This document shows, piece after piece, positions 17,791 through 26,414 of a DNA stretch of 64,000 nt (the first letter of the stretch is position 1; each line of letters begins with the position of its first letter). The stretch comes from Paenibacillus maysiensis (GTDB lineage Bacteria > Bacillota > Bacilli > Paenibacillales > Paenibacillaceae). The position numbers and the translations under genes are program-made. The notes below the pieces were generated by a model, which saw only the letters and a program-made list of their open reading frames with translations, had not been told where the DNA came from and ran no database searches. The stretch covers positions 1 through 64,000 of the forward strand of contig NZ_ASRY01000319.1 of NCBI RefSeq assembly GCF_000520815.1. Reading direction: 5' to 3'.

Positions 17791-18777
17791 TTGAAAAAGA
17801 AACAACTGGGTAACAGCGACCTTCAAGTATCTGCACTGGGTCTGGGCTGCATGGGGATGTCTGAATATTATGGCGAGTTGAATGATCAGGAGTCGATCAA
17901 AACGCTTCATCGTGCGCTGGAGCTGGGAATAAACTTCTGGGACACAGCAGATACCTACGGTGTAGGTAAAAATGAAAAACTGATCAGCCAAGTTCTGCGG
18001 AGCCACCGTGATGAGGTTGTATTGGCTACCAAGTTTTCGATTATGCGCGGAGAAGATGGTGCATTTCTGGGTGTAAACGGGCGTCCTGAATATGTGAAAG
18101 AAGCGTGTGATCGCAGCCTGCAAAGACTGGGTGTAGATGTGATTGATTTGTACTACCAGCACCGTGTCGATCCGAATGTACCTATCGAAGAAACGGTGGG
18201 CGCGATGAGTGACTTGGTTCAGGCAGGAAAAGTCCGCTATCTGGGACTATCCGAAGCTTCTCCTGCGCTCATTCGACGTGCTCACAAGGTACACCCGATT
18301 ACAGCCCTGCAAACGGAATATTCCTTATGGAGCCGGGAAGCGGAAGATGAGGTTATTCCGACGTGTAAGGAGCTGGGTATCGAATTCGTAGCTTATAGCC
18401 CGCTGGGACGCGGCTTTTTGAGCGGGGAAATCCAGAAGTTTGATGATTTCGCAGAAGACGATTTTCGTCGCTTAATGCCGCGTTTTCAGCCGGAAAACTT
18501 CCAGAAAAATCTGGATCTTGTGCAGCATGTTAAGGACCTTGCTGCTCAAAAAGGTGTTAAGCCTTCTCAACTCGCTTTGGCATGGTTGCTTGCGCAAGAG
18601 GGGATTGTTCCGATTCCAGGCACCAAACGGGTGAAGTATTTGGAGGAAAATGCAGGGGCAGTCGATGTCACTTTATCCGCGCAGGAGATGGAAGCTATTA
18701 ATGGGATCATTCCTGTAGGGATGGCAGCGGGCCTTCGTTATCCGGCAGAGCGGATGCCAAATTGGCAAGCAGAATAG
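17791..18777 (+). CDS. aldo/keto reductase
   Basis: A 328-residue NADPH-dependent aldo/keto reductase of the YhdN/IolS-like group. Visible motifs are [13 protein letters not shown], the catalytic aspartate and tyrosine in [15 protein letters not shown] (near residue 50), the lysine in LATKFS near 80, [14 protein letters not shown] and the C-terminal cofactor region [16 protein letters not shown]. It reduces reactive aldehydes or ketones. The TTG at 17791 has an AGGAG at good spacing; a TTG two codons earlier is too close to it. Its MerR-type promoter predicts induction by aldehydes or thiol-reactive electrophiles. Confidence 0.92.
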   Translation: MKKKQLGNSDLQVSALGLGCMGMSEYYGELNDQESIKTLHRALELGINFWDTADTYGVGKNEKLISQVLRSHRDEVVLATKFSIMRGEDGAFLGVNGRPEYVKEACDRSLQRLGVDVIDLYYQHRVDPNVPIEETVGAMSDLVQAGKVRYLGLSEASPALIRRAHKVHPITALQTEYSLWSREAEDEVIPTCKELGIEFVAYSPLGRGFLSGEIQKFDDFAEDDFRRLMPRFQPENFQKNLDLVQHVKDLAAQKGVKPSQLALAWLLAQEGIVPIPGTKRVKYLEENAGAVDVTLSAQEMEAINGIIPVGMAAGLRYPAERMPNWQAE

Positions 18778-18797
18778 TACCAACAACGTCATAACCC

Positions 18798-18839
18798 AAA
18801 AAGCCGTCCTCAACGCGGATCGGCGCGAAAGGCGGCTTT
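18798..18839. terminator. terminator between converging genes
   Basis: An imperfect hairpin with outer arms AAAGCCG and CGGCTTT lies between the aldo/keto reductase and the acetate transporter. Read on the minus strand it ends in CGGCTTTTT, so it mainly serves the transporter gene. Confidence 0.6.
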
Positions 18840-18857
18840 GCGGGCTTACATATACAG

Positions 18858-19481
18858 CTAAGGGCGTGGTTTGAAAATGCCGAAGGGACGTCCTACAGGC
18901 AGGAACGTACGGCCGAAGTGAGCATTCAGAACGGCGGCTCCTGTACCGTACAGCGAGAGCAGACCAATTCCCATTTCAGCATAAGCCGCGATGGTATGGA
19001 ATACCTCAGGAGCAACACCGAATGCATCGAAGCTAAGACCGAGGAACAGAAAATCAATCAATACAAAGATAAAAAACAGAACCTTATGCGTCTCCATTGC
19101 TCCAATGGTCATGAACAGCGTGAAGATGAGATAGCCCGCAAAGGCAAAACCGAGCTGTTTACCGTCTATAGCAGAAGCCAGCTCAGGGCCGAATACGCCC
19201 ATTTTGATCATCCAGCTACTAGCTATAGCTAACCAGAAGAAAGCGTAAGCGCCGAATGCCGTCATGCCAAAGGTGTTATTATGCTTTGCATCCTGAATGC
19301 AGGCAAACAGCTGTGCAAAGGCACCAAGGAAGATTGCCCAAGGGATGATGAAGCTCAAGCCTTCAGTGAGACCGAGCTTTTGGGATGAAGCCACAAGCGT
19401 TACAATAGCCAAGCCAAACAGACCGATCGCGCTCGGATCGGCCGTTACGATTTTTACGTTAGAATGAGATTCGTTTTGCAT
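18858..19481 (-). CDS. GPR1/FUN34/YaaH (SatP-like) acetate/succinate transporter
   Basis: A 207-residue membrane protein with six hydrophobic segments and the family pattern. The N-terminus has TADPSAIGLFGLAIVTLVAS (close to the NPAPLGL signature), then AIFLGAFAQLFACIQDAKHNNTFG and GAYAFFWLAIASSWM. SatP-type proteins carry acetate and succinate across the membrane. The ATG at 19481 begins the conserved sequence. The frame is open to a TTG at 19511, so the start is not certain, since the GGAGG lies a little far from 19481. Confidence 0.88.
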   Translation of the reverse strand: MQNESHSNVKIVTADPSAIGLFGLAIVTLVASSQKLGLTEGLSFIIPWAIFLGAFAQLFACIQDAKHNNTFGMTAFGAYAFFWLAIASSWMIKMGVFGPELASAIDGKQLGFAFAGYLIFTLFMTIGAMETHKVLFFIFVLIDFLFLGLSFDAFGVAPEVFHTIAAYAEMGIGLLSLYGTGAAVLNAHFGRTFLPVGRPFGIFKPRP

Positions 19482-19592
19482 GAAAAAATAGAAGCCTCCA
19501 ATAATGTTCAAGTACGCGTCAATCTGCCGATGCCAGAATCACACTGACATATTGTAACGGAAACGGACGTACTCGCATAGTACATAATTCTA

Positions 19593-20795
19593 CTACCGAT
19601 TACGGTTGCCTGTATTCACATTATTGCTCCCACCCTCAATACTGACTGATTTGCCCGAAGTATCTGTGATGTTATCTTTAATTTCATTGGAGCTTGAATC
19701 GGTGACACGTATTCCTATGCTGGAAAATCCGGAGTACGTAGTCATCTCGTTACCGATCACCTTATTGTTGTTTGCACTGGAAAGGCGAATGACTGCTTCC
19801 GGGTTGAGTGAAGAGTTGGTCTGAAAGAACTTATTGTCTGTAAATGTGTTGCCATCCGATTGGACCAGCAGACCTTGCAGGGATGCATTTTTCACCGTAT
19901 TCCCGTATACGTTGTTACCTGTCGCTCCAGTCAATACAAAGATTCCACGCGGGTAATTTTCAATCACATTATTGGTTACGGTATTGTTGGCACCGTTATT
20001 AGGGATACGAATGCCAGCATATCCGTCAGATTGATGGGTTTTATTAATGATTTGATTTCCAGTGACCGTCGTGTACGTTGCGCGTGACAGATTGATCCCA
20101 CTGCCTCCACCCGAGTTGGTAATCTGGTTGTTCGTAATATTTACGTTGCGGAATTCACCTGCTGGAAAGCTTTCGTGTCCGGTAGCAATAGCATGTCCAT
20201 TATTCCGGTCAAATCGGCTGTTGGTAATCTCTGAATCTCTGGTTCTGCGAAGCAACGCTCCAATCGTTGTATCGCAAATCTCCACGCGATCCAGCGTGAG
20301 GTGTGATACGGCCACATCTATAATAATACCGCCTACCTGACTTTCGCCGCGGGCTTCACGGTCCGTACGGTCTGCATCAATCGTAAGATTAGATAACTTC
20401 ACGTTTAATCGGTCAGAATTGTCTCGTAGAATTGGATTACCAATAACATATTGGTTTTTGGACCCTGTTTTTTTGAAAATCGTTTTGCCCATTCCATCAC
20501 CGTTCAGACTGACCCCCGCATATAAACGGATCGAATCGTCAACCAAGTATGTGCCTTTTGGGAAATAGACGGTTCCCTCCACTCCCTGATCGTAGAAATA
20601 CTTTAACGCATTCTGGATTTCCCTGGATTGTGAGGAATTCGAGTTGGGTTTAACGCCAAAATCCTTGGCATTAATCACATTGTCGGCTGCTTGGGCCACA
20701 CGCGGGTTTCCTCCTATAGAACCTTGAATAACGAGAGCAATGACGGCTACCAGCAACAAGCTGAGCCTGGCCTTTCGATTAAAGATACTAGACAT
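19593..20795 (-). CDS. secreted right-handed parallel beta-helix protein (pectate-lyase-3 type)
   Basis: A 400-residue exported protein. A signal peptide (basic start, hydrophobic core LLLVAVIALVIQG, predicted cut after RVAQA) is followed by the pectate-lyase-3 opening INAKDFGVKPNSNSSQSREI and YFPKGTYLVDD. A long run of beta-helix coils then repeats N-x-I/V-x2-N patterns (NNQITNSGGG, TGNQIINKTHQS, TNNVIENYPRG, YGNTVKNAS). Such proteins bind or cleave polysaccharide, but no catalytic residues can be assigned. The ATG at 20795 sits behind GAAGGAGTG. It is divergent from the phosphonate cluster. Confidence 0.85.
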   Translation of the reverse strand: MSSIFNRKARLSLLLVAVIALVIQGSIGGNPRVAQAADNVINAKDFGVKPNSNSSQSREIQNALKYFYDQGVEGTVYFPKGTYLVDDSIRLYAGVSLNGDGMGKTIFKKTGSKNQYVIGNPILRDNSDRLNVKLSNLTIDADRTDREARGESQVGGIIIDVAVSHLTLDRVEICDTTIGALLRRTRDSEITNSRFDRNNGHAIATGHESFPAGEFRNVNITNNQITNSGGGSGINLSRATYTTVTGNQIINKTHQSDGYAGIRIPNNGANNTVTNNVIENYPRGIFVLTGATGNNVYGNTVKNASLQGLLVQSDGNTFTDNKFFQTNSSLNPEAVIRLSSANNNKVIGNEMTTYSGFSSIGIRVTDSSSNEIKDNITDTSGKSVSIEGGSNNVNTGNRNR

Positions 20796-21041
20796 TTTAA
20801 ACACTCCTTCTAACAAGATTGTTGAAACAATTACATAATTACCCTTAATATATCGGTTAAAATGGGTTATATTTCAAGTCTTAACTTAAATAAATAGAGA
20901 GTCTTTTAATTTGTTTTCAGCTTGCCCGGCGGGCTTGCGGACTTGGTCCGAACCCCGAGCCTGTCCGAAAGGTTGTGCCGTTGTGTGACATGAATCTTGG
21001 TTTGTAGCAGAGGTAGCGGCCCACGCAGAAGGGGATCTGGA

Positions 21042-21093
21042 TGCATATGCATACTGTATGCGCAAAAACCCAAAAAGATAAGAGGGATGACAA
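21042..21093 (+). promoter_or_regulatory. leader block conserved with the leader at 30700-30752
   Basis: The sequence from GGATGCATAT through GCAAAAACCCA to AGAGGGAT, just before the GTG of the first ATP-grasp gene, is repeated with few changes ahead of the paralog at 30753. The AGAGGGA is the ribosome site. The conserved GGATGCATAT and GCAAAAACCCA parts may be regulatory, but I cannot assign a sigma factor or protein. Confidence 0.45.
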
Positions 21094-21822
21094 GTGCCCA
21101 TTGGAAAAATGAAAAAGCATAAAGAAATGTTTCAACATCCCGTTTTGCGTCCGCATTTACCTGAAACCCACTGGTTTACGGATTCAAGGACCTCGCGGAT
21201 GCTGAATACCTATTCATCGGTCTTCATAAAACCTAATCACGGGAGTGGTGGCAGCGGGATCATCCGGGTCAAGAGATTGAAAAAAGGATATGAGGTTCGT
21301 AGGGGTTCAAGTCGAAAGGTTGTTGGATCTCGTTTTGTCTTAAAAGCAATTAAGTCATACCGGAAATCCAGACACCGGTATTTGGTACAGAAAGGACTTC
21401 GATTAGCTAAGTACCACGGGTCGATTTTTGACACGAGGATATACTTGCAGAAGCCAAGGGGGGAATGGGTTATTTCCGGCGTGGCCGCCCGTGTCGCGGC
21501 ACCTCATAAATATGTTACCAATTATCTTAAAGGAGGGCATGCAGTATCTTTGCATCGAGTGCTTTTCAGTCTTTTTAAGCACAACCGCACGAAAGCGGAT
21601 GCCTGTTTTCGTAAAATCTCCAAACTATCCGTCATCATTGCCAAAACGATCAATGAACGGCATCCGGTTCGCGAATTGGGGGTCGATATTGCCATAGATA
21701 AAAAAGGGCGTATTTGGATTATCGAGGCTAATTCACACCCCGGACATATGTTATTTACTCAAATTCCCGATCCTACTATGATCAACACGATCATGAGAAA
21801 CAAGAGTCTTATACGAAAGTAG
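21094..21822 (+). CDS. YheC/YheD-like ATP-grasp protein, first gene of the phosphonate operon
   Basis: A 242-residue, very basic ATP-grasp protein of the YheC/YheD type. Visible motifs are the ATP-binding lysine and glycine loop FIKPNHGSGGSGI (residues 44-56), hinge-region LVQKGLRLAK (98-106), FDTRIYLQK (112-120) and the metal-binding ELGVDIAID and IIEANSHPGH (about 194-217, D198, E211, N213). ATP-grasp enzymes join a carboxylate to an amine or thiol through an acyl phosphate. B. subtilis YheC and YheD are spore-associated. The GTG start at 21094 follows AGAGGGA. aepX begins 42 bases downstream, so a role in using 2-aminoethylphosphonate is inferred. Confidence 0.85.
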   Translation: MPIGKMKKHKEMFQHPVLRPHLPETHWFTDSRTSRMLNTYSSVFIKPNHGSGGSGIIRVKRLKKGYEVRRGSSRKVVGSRFVLKAIKSYRKSRHRYLVQKGLRLAKYHGSIFDTRIYLQKPRGEWVISGVAARVAAPHKYVTNYLKGGHAVSLHRVLFSLFKHNRTKADACFRKISKLSVIIAKTINERHPVRELGVDIAIDKKGRIWIIEANSHPGHMLFTQIPDPTMINTIMRNKSLIRK

Positions 21823-21864
21823 ATTCCATGCACGTTATTTTTAAGGGAGAAGGAGTTAGTTTCA

Positions 21865-22764
21865 ATGAAAAAAACAAAGCAGCTTAGAGACTTGGTCAAT
21901 TCCCAAAAACCAGAGTTTATCATGGAAGCCCATAATGGTCTGTCAGCTAAAATTGTGGAGGAGGCGGGGTTTAAAGGAATTTGGGCCAGCGGGTTATCCA
22001 TCTCTGCAGCGATGGGAGTAAGGGACAACAATGAGGCCTCCTGGACGCAAGTATTGGATGTTTTGGAATTCATGAGTGACGCTACCTCCATCCCGATTTT
22101 ACTGGATGGAGATACGGGGTACGGCAACTTCAATAATGCAAGGCGGCTGGTGAAGAAACTGGAGCAGCGTCATATTGCGGGGGTATGCATCGAAGATAAG
22201 CGGTTCCCCAAAATGAATTCTTTCATTAACGGTCAAGGGCAGACCTTGGCTGATATCGAAGAGTTTTCCGGGAAAATTAAAGCGATGAAAGATACGCAAA
22301 CGGACGCGGATTTTACGGTGGTGGCCAGAGTAGAGGCGTTTATTGCCGGGAAAGGGCTTAAGGTGGCACTGCAGCGGGCGGAGGCGTACCGGAAGGCAGG
22401 AGCCGATGCCGTATTTATACACAGCAAAAGATCGGATGTCACAGAGATTGAAGCGTTCATGAAGGAATGGGCCGGAAGATTGCCGATAGTGATCGTGCCT
22501 ACCAAATACTATACGACTCCAACCGTCAGGTTTCAGGAGATGGGGATTAGCCTCGTGATTTGGGCAAACCATAATTTGAGAGCATCCATTCAAGCTATGA
22601 AACAATTATCTGACCGAATTTATCGGGATGAAAGTCTTGTTCATATCGAAAAGGACGTCGCAACAATCGAAGAAGTATTCCGCCTTCAAGGGGTCGAAGA
22701 GCTGCAAGCTGCGGAACGAAAATACCTTCCATCGTCAGAACCGGATTCGGGTGAGCGCGTATAA
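21865..22764 (+). CDS. aepX: phosphoenolpyruvate phosphomutase
   Basis: A 299-residue PEP mutase of the isocitrate lyase superfamily. It rearranges phosphoenolpyruvate to phosphonopyruvate, the first step in making a C-P bond. The diagnostic mutase motif EDKxxxxxNS is present as [10 protein letters not shown] (residues 110-119), which separates it from the phosphonopyruvate hydrolase and methylisocitrate lyase relatives. Metal-binding [10 protein letters not shown] (79-88) and the substrate loop region [18 protein letters not shown] (40-57) are also there. A GGAGAAGGAG site precedes the ATG. Its stop overlaps the start of aepY by one base (TAATG). The unfavourable equilibrium needs the decarboxylase that follows. 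Confidence 0.96.
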   Translation: MKKTKQLRDLVNSQKPEFIMEAHNGLSAKIVEEAGFKGIWASGLSISAAMGVRDNNEASWTQVLDVLEFMSDATSIPILLDGDTGYGNFNNARRLVKKLEQRHIAGVCIEDKRFPKMNSFINGQGQTLADIEEFSGKIKAMKDTQTDADFTVVARVEAFIAGKGLKVALQRAEAYRKAGADAVFIHSKRSDVTEIEAFMKEWAGRLPIVIVPTKYYTTPTVRFQEMGISLVIWANHNLRASIQAMKQLSDRIYRDESLVHIEKDVATIEEVFRLQGVEELQAAERKYLPSSEPDSGERV

Positions 22765-23924
22765 TGGACACGAAATTGTTAGGAGAAGAGCTGAAAAAAC
22801 TAGGATTTACCTTTTTCAGCGGTGTTCCATGCTCCTTCTTGAAAAGCTTGATCAATTATGCCATAAACGAATGCGATTATGTTGCAGCGGCTAACGAAGG
22901 GGATGCGGTCGCCATTGCATCCGGAGCTTATATAGGGGGGAAGAAGTCGGTAGTCCTTATGCAAAATTCAGGACTGACCAACGCTGTTTCGCCATTGACC
23001 TCTCTTACTTACCCTTTTCGTATTCCGCTGCTTGGATTTGTCAGCCTGCGTGGAGAACCGGGGATACATGACGAGCCTCAGCATGAACTAATGGGCCAGA
23101 TTACAACGCAAATGCTGGATTTGATGGATGTGGAATGGCAGTATCTCTCCAAGGATTTAGAGGAGGCCAAAAATCAGCTGATCCAGGCTAATGAGCAAAT
23201 TGCCCGACATCGCCCGTTCTTTTTTGTCGTTAAGAAAGGGACTTTTGACAAAGAACCATTACAAAAACAGCAAACCTCCATTCATTTAAATCAGATCCGG
23301 CAGCATGGTCATGGGGACCACCAAATGCCTACGCGGTATGATGCATTAGCTGCGATTAACTCCATGAAAGACAGTAATACCGTACAGCTCGCAACAACTG
23401 GTAAAACCGGGCGCGAACTTTATGAAATTGAAGATGCGGATAACAACTTGTACATGGTAGGTTCTATGGGATGCATCGGTTCCTTTGGACTAGGGTTGGC
23501 TCTGAGCCAATCAAGCAAAAACATCGTCGTGATTGACGGAGACGGATCTCTGTTGATGCGTATGGGGAGCCTGGCAACCAACGGGTATTACCATCCAGCC
23601 AATATGGTTCATATTCTGCTCGATAATAACGCCCATGAATCAACAGGCGGGCAAAGTACGGTATCTCATAATATTGATTTTATAGATATTGCCGCTTCCT
23701 GCGGGTATACAAAGTCGATTCTTGTTCACAGTCTCGAGGAACTGAAATACTTTTTACAAGAATGGAAATTAAATAAGAAACTTACATTTTTATGCATGAA
23801 AATATCCAAAGATTCCAAGGATCAGCTTGCTCGTCCGCATATGAAGCCTCACGAAGTAAAAGAACGTCTGGAGCGTTTCATTCATAACGATCCTTTGAAG
23901 GGCAAGGAAGTGGGTGGTTCATGA
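22764..23924 (+). CDS. aepY: phosphonopyruvate decarboxylase
   Basis: A 386-residue thiamine-diphosphate enzyme that decarboxylates phosphonopyruvate to phosphonoacetaldehyde and so pulls the PEP mutase reaction forward. The N-terminal pyrimidine-binding half has FFSGVPCSFLKSLINYA and ANEGDAVAIASGAY, with the cofactor-activating glutamate. The C-terminal half has the TPP/Mg motif GDGSLLMRMGS leading to LLDNNAHESTGGQST (about residues 255-297). Length and layout match AepY/Ppd proteins. Translationally coupled on both sides (TAATG with aepX, ATGA with phnW), so the three enzymes are made in concert. Confidence 0.96.
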   Translation: MDTKLLGEELKKLGFTFFSGVPCSFLKSLINYAINECDYVAAANEGDAVAIASGAYIGGKKSVVLMQNSGLTNAVSPLTSLTYPFRIPLLGFVSLRGEPGIHDEPQHELMGQITTQMLDLMDVEWQYLSKDLEEAKNQLIQANEQIARHRPFFFVVKKGTFDKEPLQKQQTSIHLNQIRQHGHGDHQMPTRYDALAAINSMKDSNTVQLATTGKTGRELYEIEDADNNLYMVGSMGCIGSFGLGLALSQSSKNIVVIDGDGSLLMRMGSLATNGYYHPANMVHILLDNNAHESTGGQSTVSHNIDFIDIAASCGYTKSILVHSLEELKYFLQEWKLNKKLTFLCMKISKDSKDQLARPHMKPHEVKERLERFIHNDPLKGKEVGGS

Positions 23925-25033
23925 GTTCTCCCGTCAAGAAAAACATTTTGCTTACCCCTGGTCCGGCAACGACGACAGAAAGTGTGAAATGGTCACAGGT
24001 GGTTCCGGATATTTGTCCTCGTGAAGCCGAATTTGGCCAAATCATGGAATATATTTCTACAGAGCTTACCCGGCTGGTTGCAGACCCGGATCATTATGCG
24101 ACCATATTGTTTGGCGGATCGGGTACTGCAGCGGTGGAATCCATCATCAGTTCGGTCCCGAATCACGATGCAGTGGTCATTGTCAGCAATGGAGCCTATG
24201 GAAAACGGATGTGCGAGATAGCGAAGGTTTATGGAGTGGACTATTTTGAATTCAAAAGTCCTCCCGATGATGCTATTGATTTGGCTGAATTAGAAAGATA
24301 TATCCAATCCTCCGAACGCACCGTCTCCCATCTGGCCGTCGTACATCACGAGACGACAACGGGCCTGCTTAACAAGATAAAGGATATCGGAGAATTGTGC
24401 AAAAGGTATCAAATCGACATGATTGTGGATGCCATGAGCTCATTTGCGGCCATTCCAATTCAATTGAAGGAAATGAACATTGCCTACCTGGCGGCAAGCT
24501 CCAACAAAAACTTACAGGGAATGGCCGGGGTTTCGTTTGTGATAGCCGACAAAAGCAAATTGGAGAATTTGAAAGGCCAGAAACCAAGAAGTTATTATTT
24601 GAATTTGTATGCTCAATACCGCTATTTTGTGGAACATGGGCAGATGCGGTTTACTCCTCCAGTCCAAACCTTATATGCGCTTAAACAAGCGATTGAGGAA
24701 TTAAAGCAAGAGGGGGTGGATAAAAGGTACGAAAGATACGCGACATCCTGGAAAACCTTAATTAACGGGTTAGCCCGGTTAGGTCTAAGCTATATCATTC
24801 CCGAAGAGCATCATTCCAAAATCATTACCTCCATTCTTGAACCTCATTGTGCAGGTTATGATTTTCAATCTATGCATGATTATTTTTACAGCAAAGGTAT
24901 TATGATTTATCCCGGCAAGCTTGAGAAACTAAATACGTTCCGGATTGCCAATATAGGTGATATCACGTATAAGGAAATGGAGTTATTTTTGGAATGGCTT
25001 GAACGCTATCTCAGTAGCATAAAATGCGGATGA
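23921..25033 (+). CDS. phnW: 2-aminoethylphosphonate--pyruvate transaminase (biosynthetic direction)
   Basis: A 370-residue PLP aminotransferase of the PhnW/AepZ type. It interconverts phosphonoacetaldehyde plus alanine with 2-aminoethylphosphonate plus pyruvate. Typical features are the opening NILLTPGPATTTESVKWS, LFGGSGTAAVESI, the cofactor aspartate D170 in IVDAMSSF and Schiff-base K196 in ASSNKNLQGMAGVSF. Although phnW is best known from degradation, its coupling to aepX-aepY with no phnX or phnA hydrolase nearby points to synthesis of 2-aminoethylphosphonate (the aepZ role). It overlaps aepY by four bases and is followed after 16 bases by a second ATP-grasp gene. Confidence 0.94.
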   Translation: MSSPVKKNILLTPGPATTTESVKWSQVVPDICPREAEFGQIMEYISTELTRLVADPDHYATILFGGSGTAAVESIISSVPNHDAVVIVSNGAYGKRMCEIAKVYGVDYFEFKSPPDDAIDLAELERYIQSSERTVSHLAVVHHETTTGLLNKIKDIGELCKRYQIDMIVDAMSSFAAIPIQLKEMNIAYLAASSNKNLQGMAGVSFVIADKSKLENLKGQKPRSYYLNLYAQYRYFVEHGQMRFTPPVQTLYALKQAIEELKQEGVDKRYERYATSWKTLINGLARLGLSYIIPEEHHSKIITSILEPHCAGYDFQSMHDYFYSKGIMIYPGKLEKLNTFRIANIGDITYKEMELFLEWLERYLSSIKCG

Positions 25034-25049
25034 GAAAGGTGGAGTCCCC

Positions 25050-25790
25050 ATGGCATCAGCAGCAAAAGATAAGTGGTACAAATATTTGTTATTGAGAAGA
25101 CATGCGTCTCTGAGGTCTTACGTCCCCGAAACGAAGCTCCTGAAGAGGTATAATTTTTCGAAACTTCTCTCCAAGTACGGGCATGTTATCGTGAAACCGG
25201 TGTGGGGGAGTCGTGGACGGGGAATCTTTCAGGTCTCCTGGTTAGGAAACCATAAGTACATCGTACATTACGAGAATAAACAAGTTTTAGTACGGGGCAG
25301 AACCAATACGTATCATTATATTAGAAGAAAAATCGGGAACGCCAGTTATATGGTTCAACGCAGAATTACTCGTCCGACCATCCACAAACGCCCTTTTGAT
25401 ATGAGAGTCATCATTCAACGGAGAATCCACTCATCTGTATGGGTAGTCACAGGAAAGGTTATCAAAGTTGCAGGCAAAGGCTATATTGTATCCAATAATA
25501 CACGGAGTAAAGGGACATTGCTCAGCTTTAAATCCGGCATTAAACAATCTTCTGTTCGGCACTTGTCTGCCAGTGCATTAGAGTCCCATATTAATCGTAT
25601 TTCCATCCGTTCCGCGAAGAGATTAAGCGCCTTTTTTCCGGGACACCGTATATATGGACTGGACATTGGAATAGACCGGAAAGGACGTATCGGAATTATT
25701 GAAGCTAATCTTTATCCGGCAAGTTCCCATTTCCGTAAGCTGAAGGATAAAACGATGTATTACCGCATTACGGATTACAAAAACGGTTGA
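25050..25790 (+). CDS. YheC/YheD-like ATP-grasp protein, last gene of the phosphonate operon
   Basis: A 246-residue, strongly basic ATP-grasp protein, distantly related to the one at 21094. It has the ATP-binding VIVKPVWGSRGRGIF (residues 46-60), YMVQRRITRPT, FDMRVIIQRR (116-125) and GLDIGIDRKGRIGIIEANLYP (203-223, D205, E218, N220). The glycine loop GSRGRG and the ending NLYPASSH match YheC/YheD-type proteins. A GAAAGGTGG site precedes the ATG, and the gene begins 16 bases after phnW, so it is surely in the operon. It may ligate 2-aminoethylphosphonate, or a peptide or polymer carrying it; this is inference from context. Confidence 0.82.
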   Translation: MASAAKDKWYKYLLLRRHASLRSYVPETKLLKRYNFSKLLSKYGHVIVKPVWGSRGRGIFQVSWLGNHKYIVHYENKQVLVRGRTNTYHYIRRKIGNASYMVQRRITRPTIHKRPFDMRVIIQRRIHSSVWVVTGKVIKVAGKGYIVSNNTRSKGTLLSFKSGIKQSSVRHLSASALESHINRISIRSAKRLSAFFPGHRIYGLDIGIDRKGRIGIIEANLYPASSHFRKLKDKTMYYRITDYKNG

Positions 25791-25947
25791 CAGAAAATGA
25801 AAAGGTGGCTCTGTATTCATCAGGGTCATCTTTTTTTCATACAGTTTCTAAGTCGGGCATTTTAGTCATGGGGCAAGGATTATTGAATGGTGTTACATCG
25901 GGATTTGTGATAATATTTACACTTATATAAAACGAGGAAGTGACATA

Positions 25948-26304
25948 GTGATAAACATAACGATTCCAACCCCGGACATCACGATTACCAAACAGGTTAA
26001 CCCTGAACTGAGCCATATTTACGGATTTACAGATTTCCACCTGATTCCCAGAGATAAGAGCGGTATTTTTATGTTTTACAACGCACAGGAGGAATTGCTG
26101 TTCGTTGGTAAAGCAAGAAAGCTGAGACAAAGAATCAAAAAGCATTTTGAAGACACCGTATCGCCGATGAAGGACAAGCGGAACGAAGTGGCGATTATTG
26201 AAGTTTGTATTGTAGAAGATGCGGTAGAGCGAGAAATCTATGAAACCTACATCATCAATTCACAAAAGGCTAAATATAACGTCGAAAAAGTGTTTTTCAA
26301 GTAA
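25948..26304 (+). CDS. small GIY-YIG nuclease-domain protein
   Basis: A 118-residue protein made almost entirely of one GIY-YIG-like nuclease domain. The first signature half is degenerate (SGIFMFYNAQEELLFVGKA instead of GIY...YIG), followed by the conserved arginine stretch KLRQRIKKHF and the catalytic glutamate region VEREIYETYIINSQKAKYN. It resembles the UvrC N-terminal domain standing alone. Loss of the classical tyrosines suggests altered activity or a DNA-binding role. The GTG start follows GAGGAAG. A terminator at 26327-26374 ends the unit. Confidence 0.8.
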   Translation: MINITIPTPDITITKQVNPELSHIYGFTDFHLIPRDKSGIFMFYNAQEELLFVGKARKLRQRIKKHFEDTVSPMKDKRNEVAIIEVCIVEDAVEREIYETYIINSQKAKYNVEKVFFK

Positions 26305-26326
26305 TGAAAGCAACCTCCGTATGAAA

Positions 26327-26374
26327 AAAAGAGCAATAAGTCGCAGTGATTGCACTGTCCTTATTGCTCTTTTA
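26327..26374 (+). terminator. terminator after the GIY-YIG gene
   Basis: The arms AAGAGCAATAAG and CTTATTGCTCTT form a 12-bp stem followed by TTTTAT. Confidence 0.8.
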
Positions 26375-26414
26375 TATTAGTGTATGTAGATCCTTCCAGA
26401 GAGGGTGCCGTGGT

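Noticed and set aside
21045-21058. CATATGCAT and CATACTGTA as sigma-E or sigma-K -10 elements
   Set aside because: CATACTGTA fits the sigma-K -10 pattern but no proper -35 lies at the right spacing, and the paralog leader lacks it.
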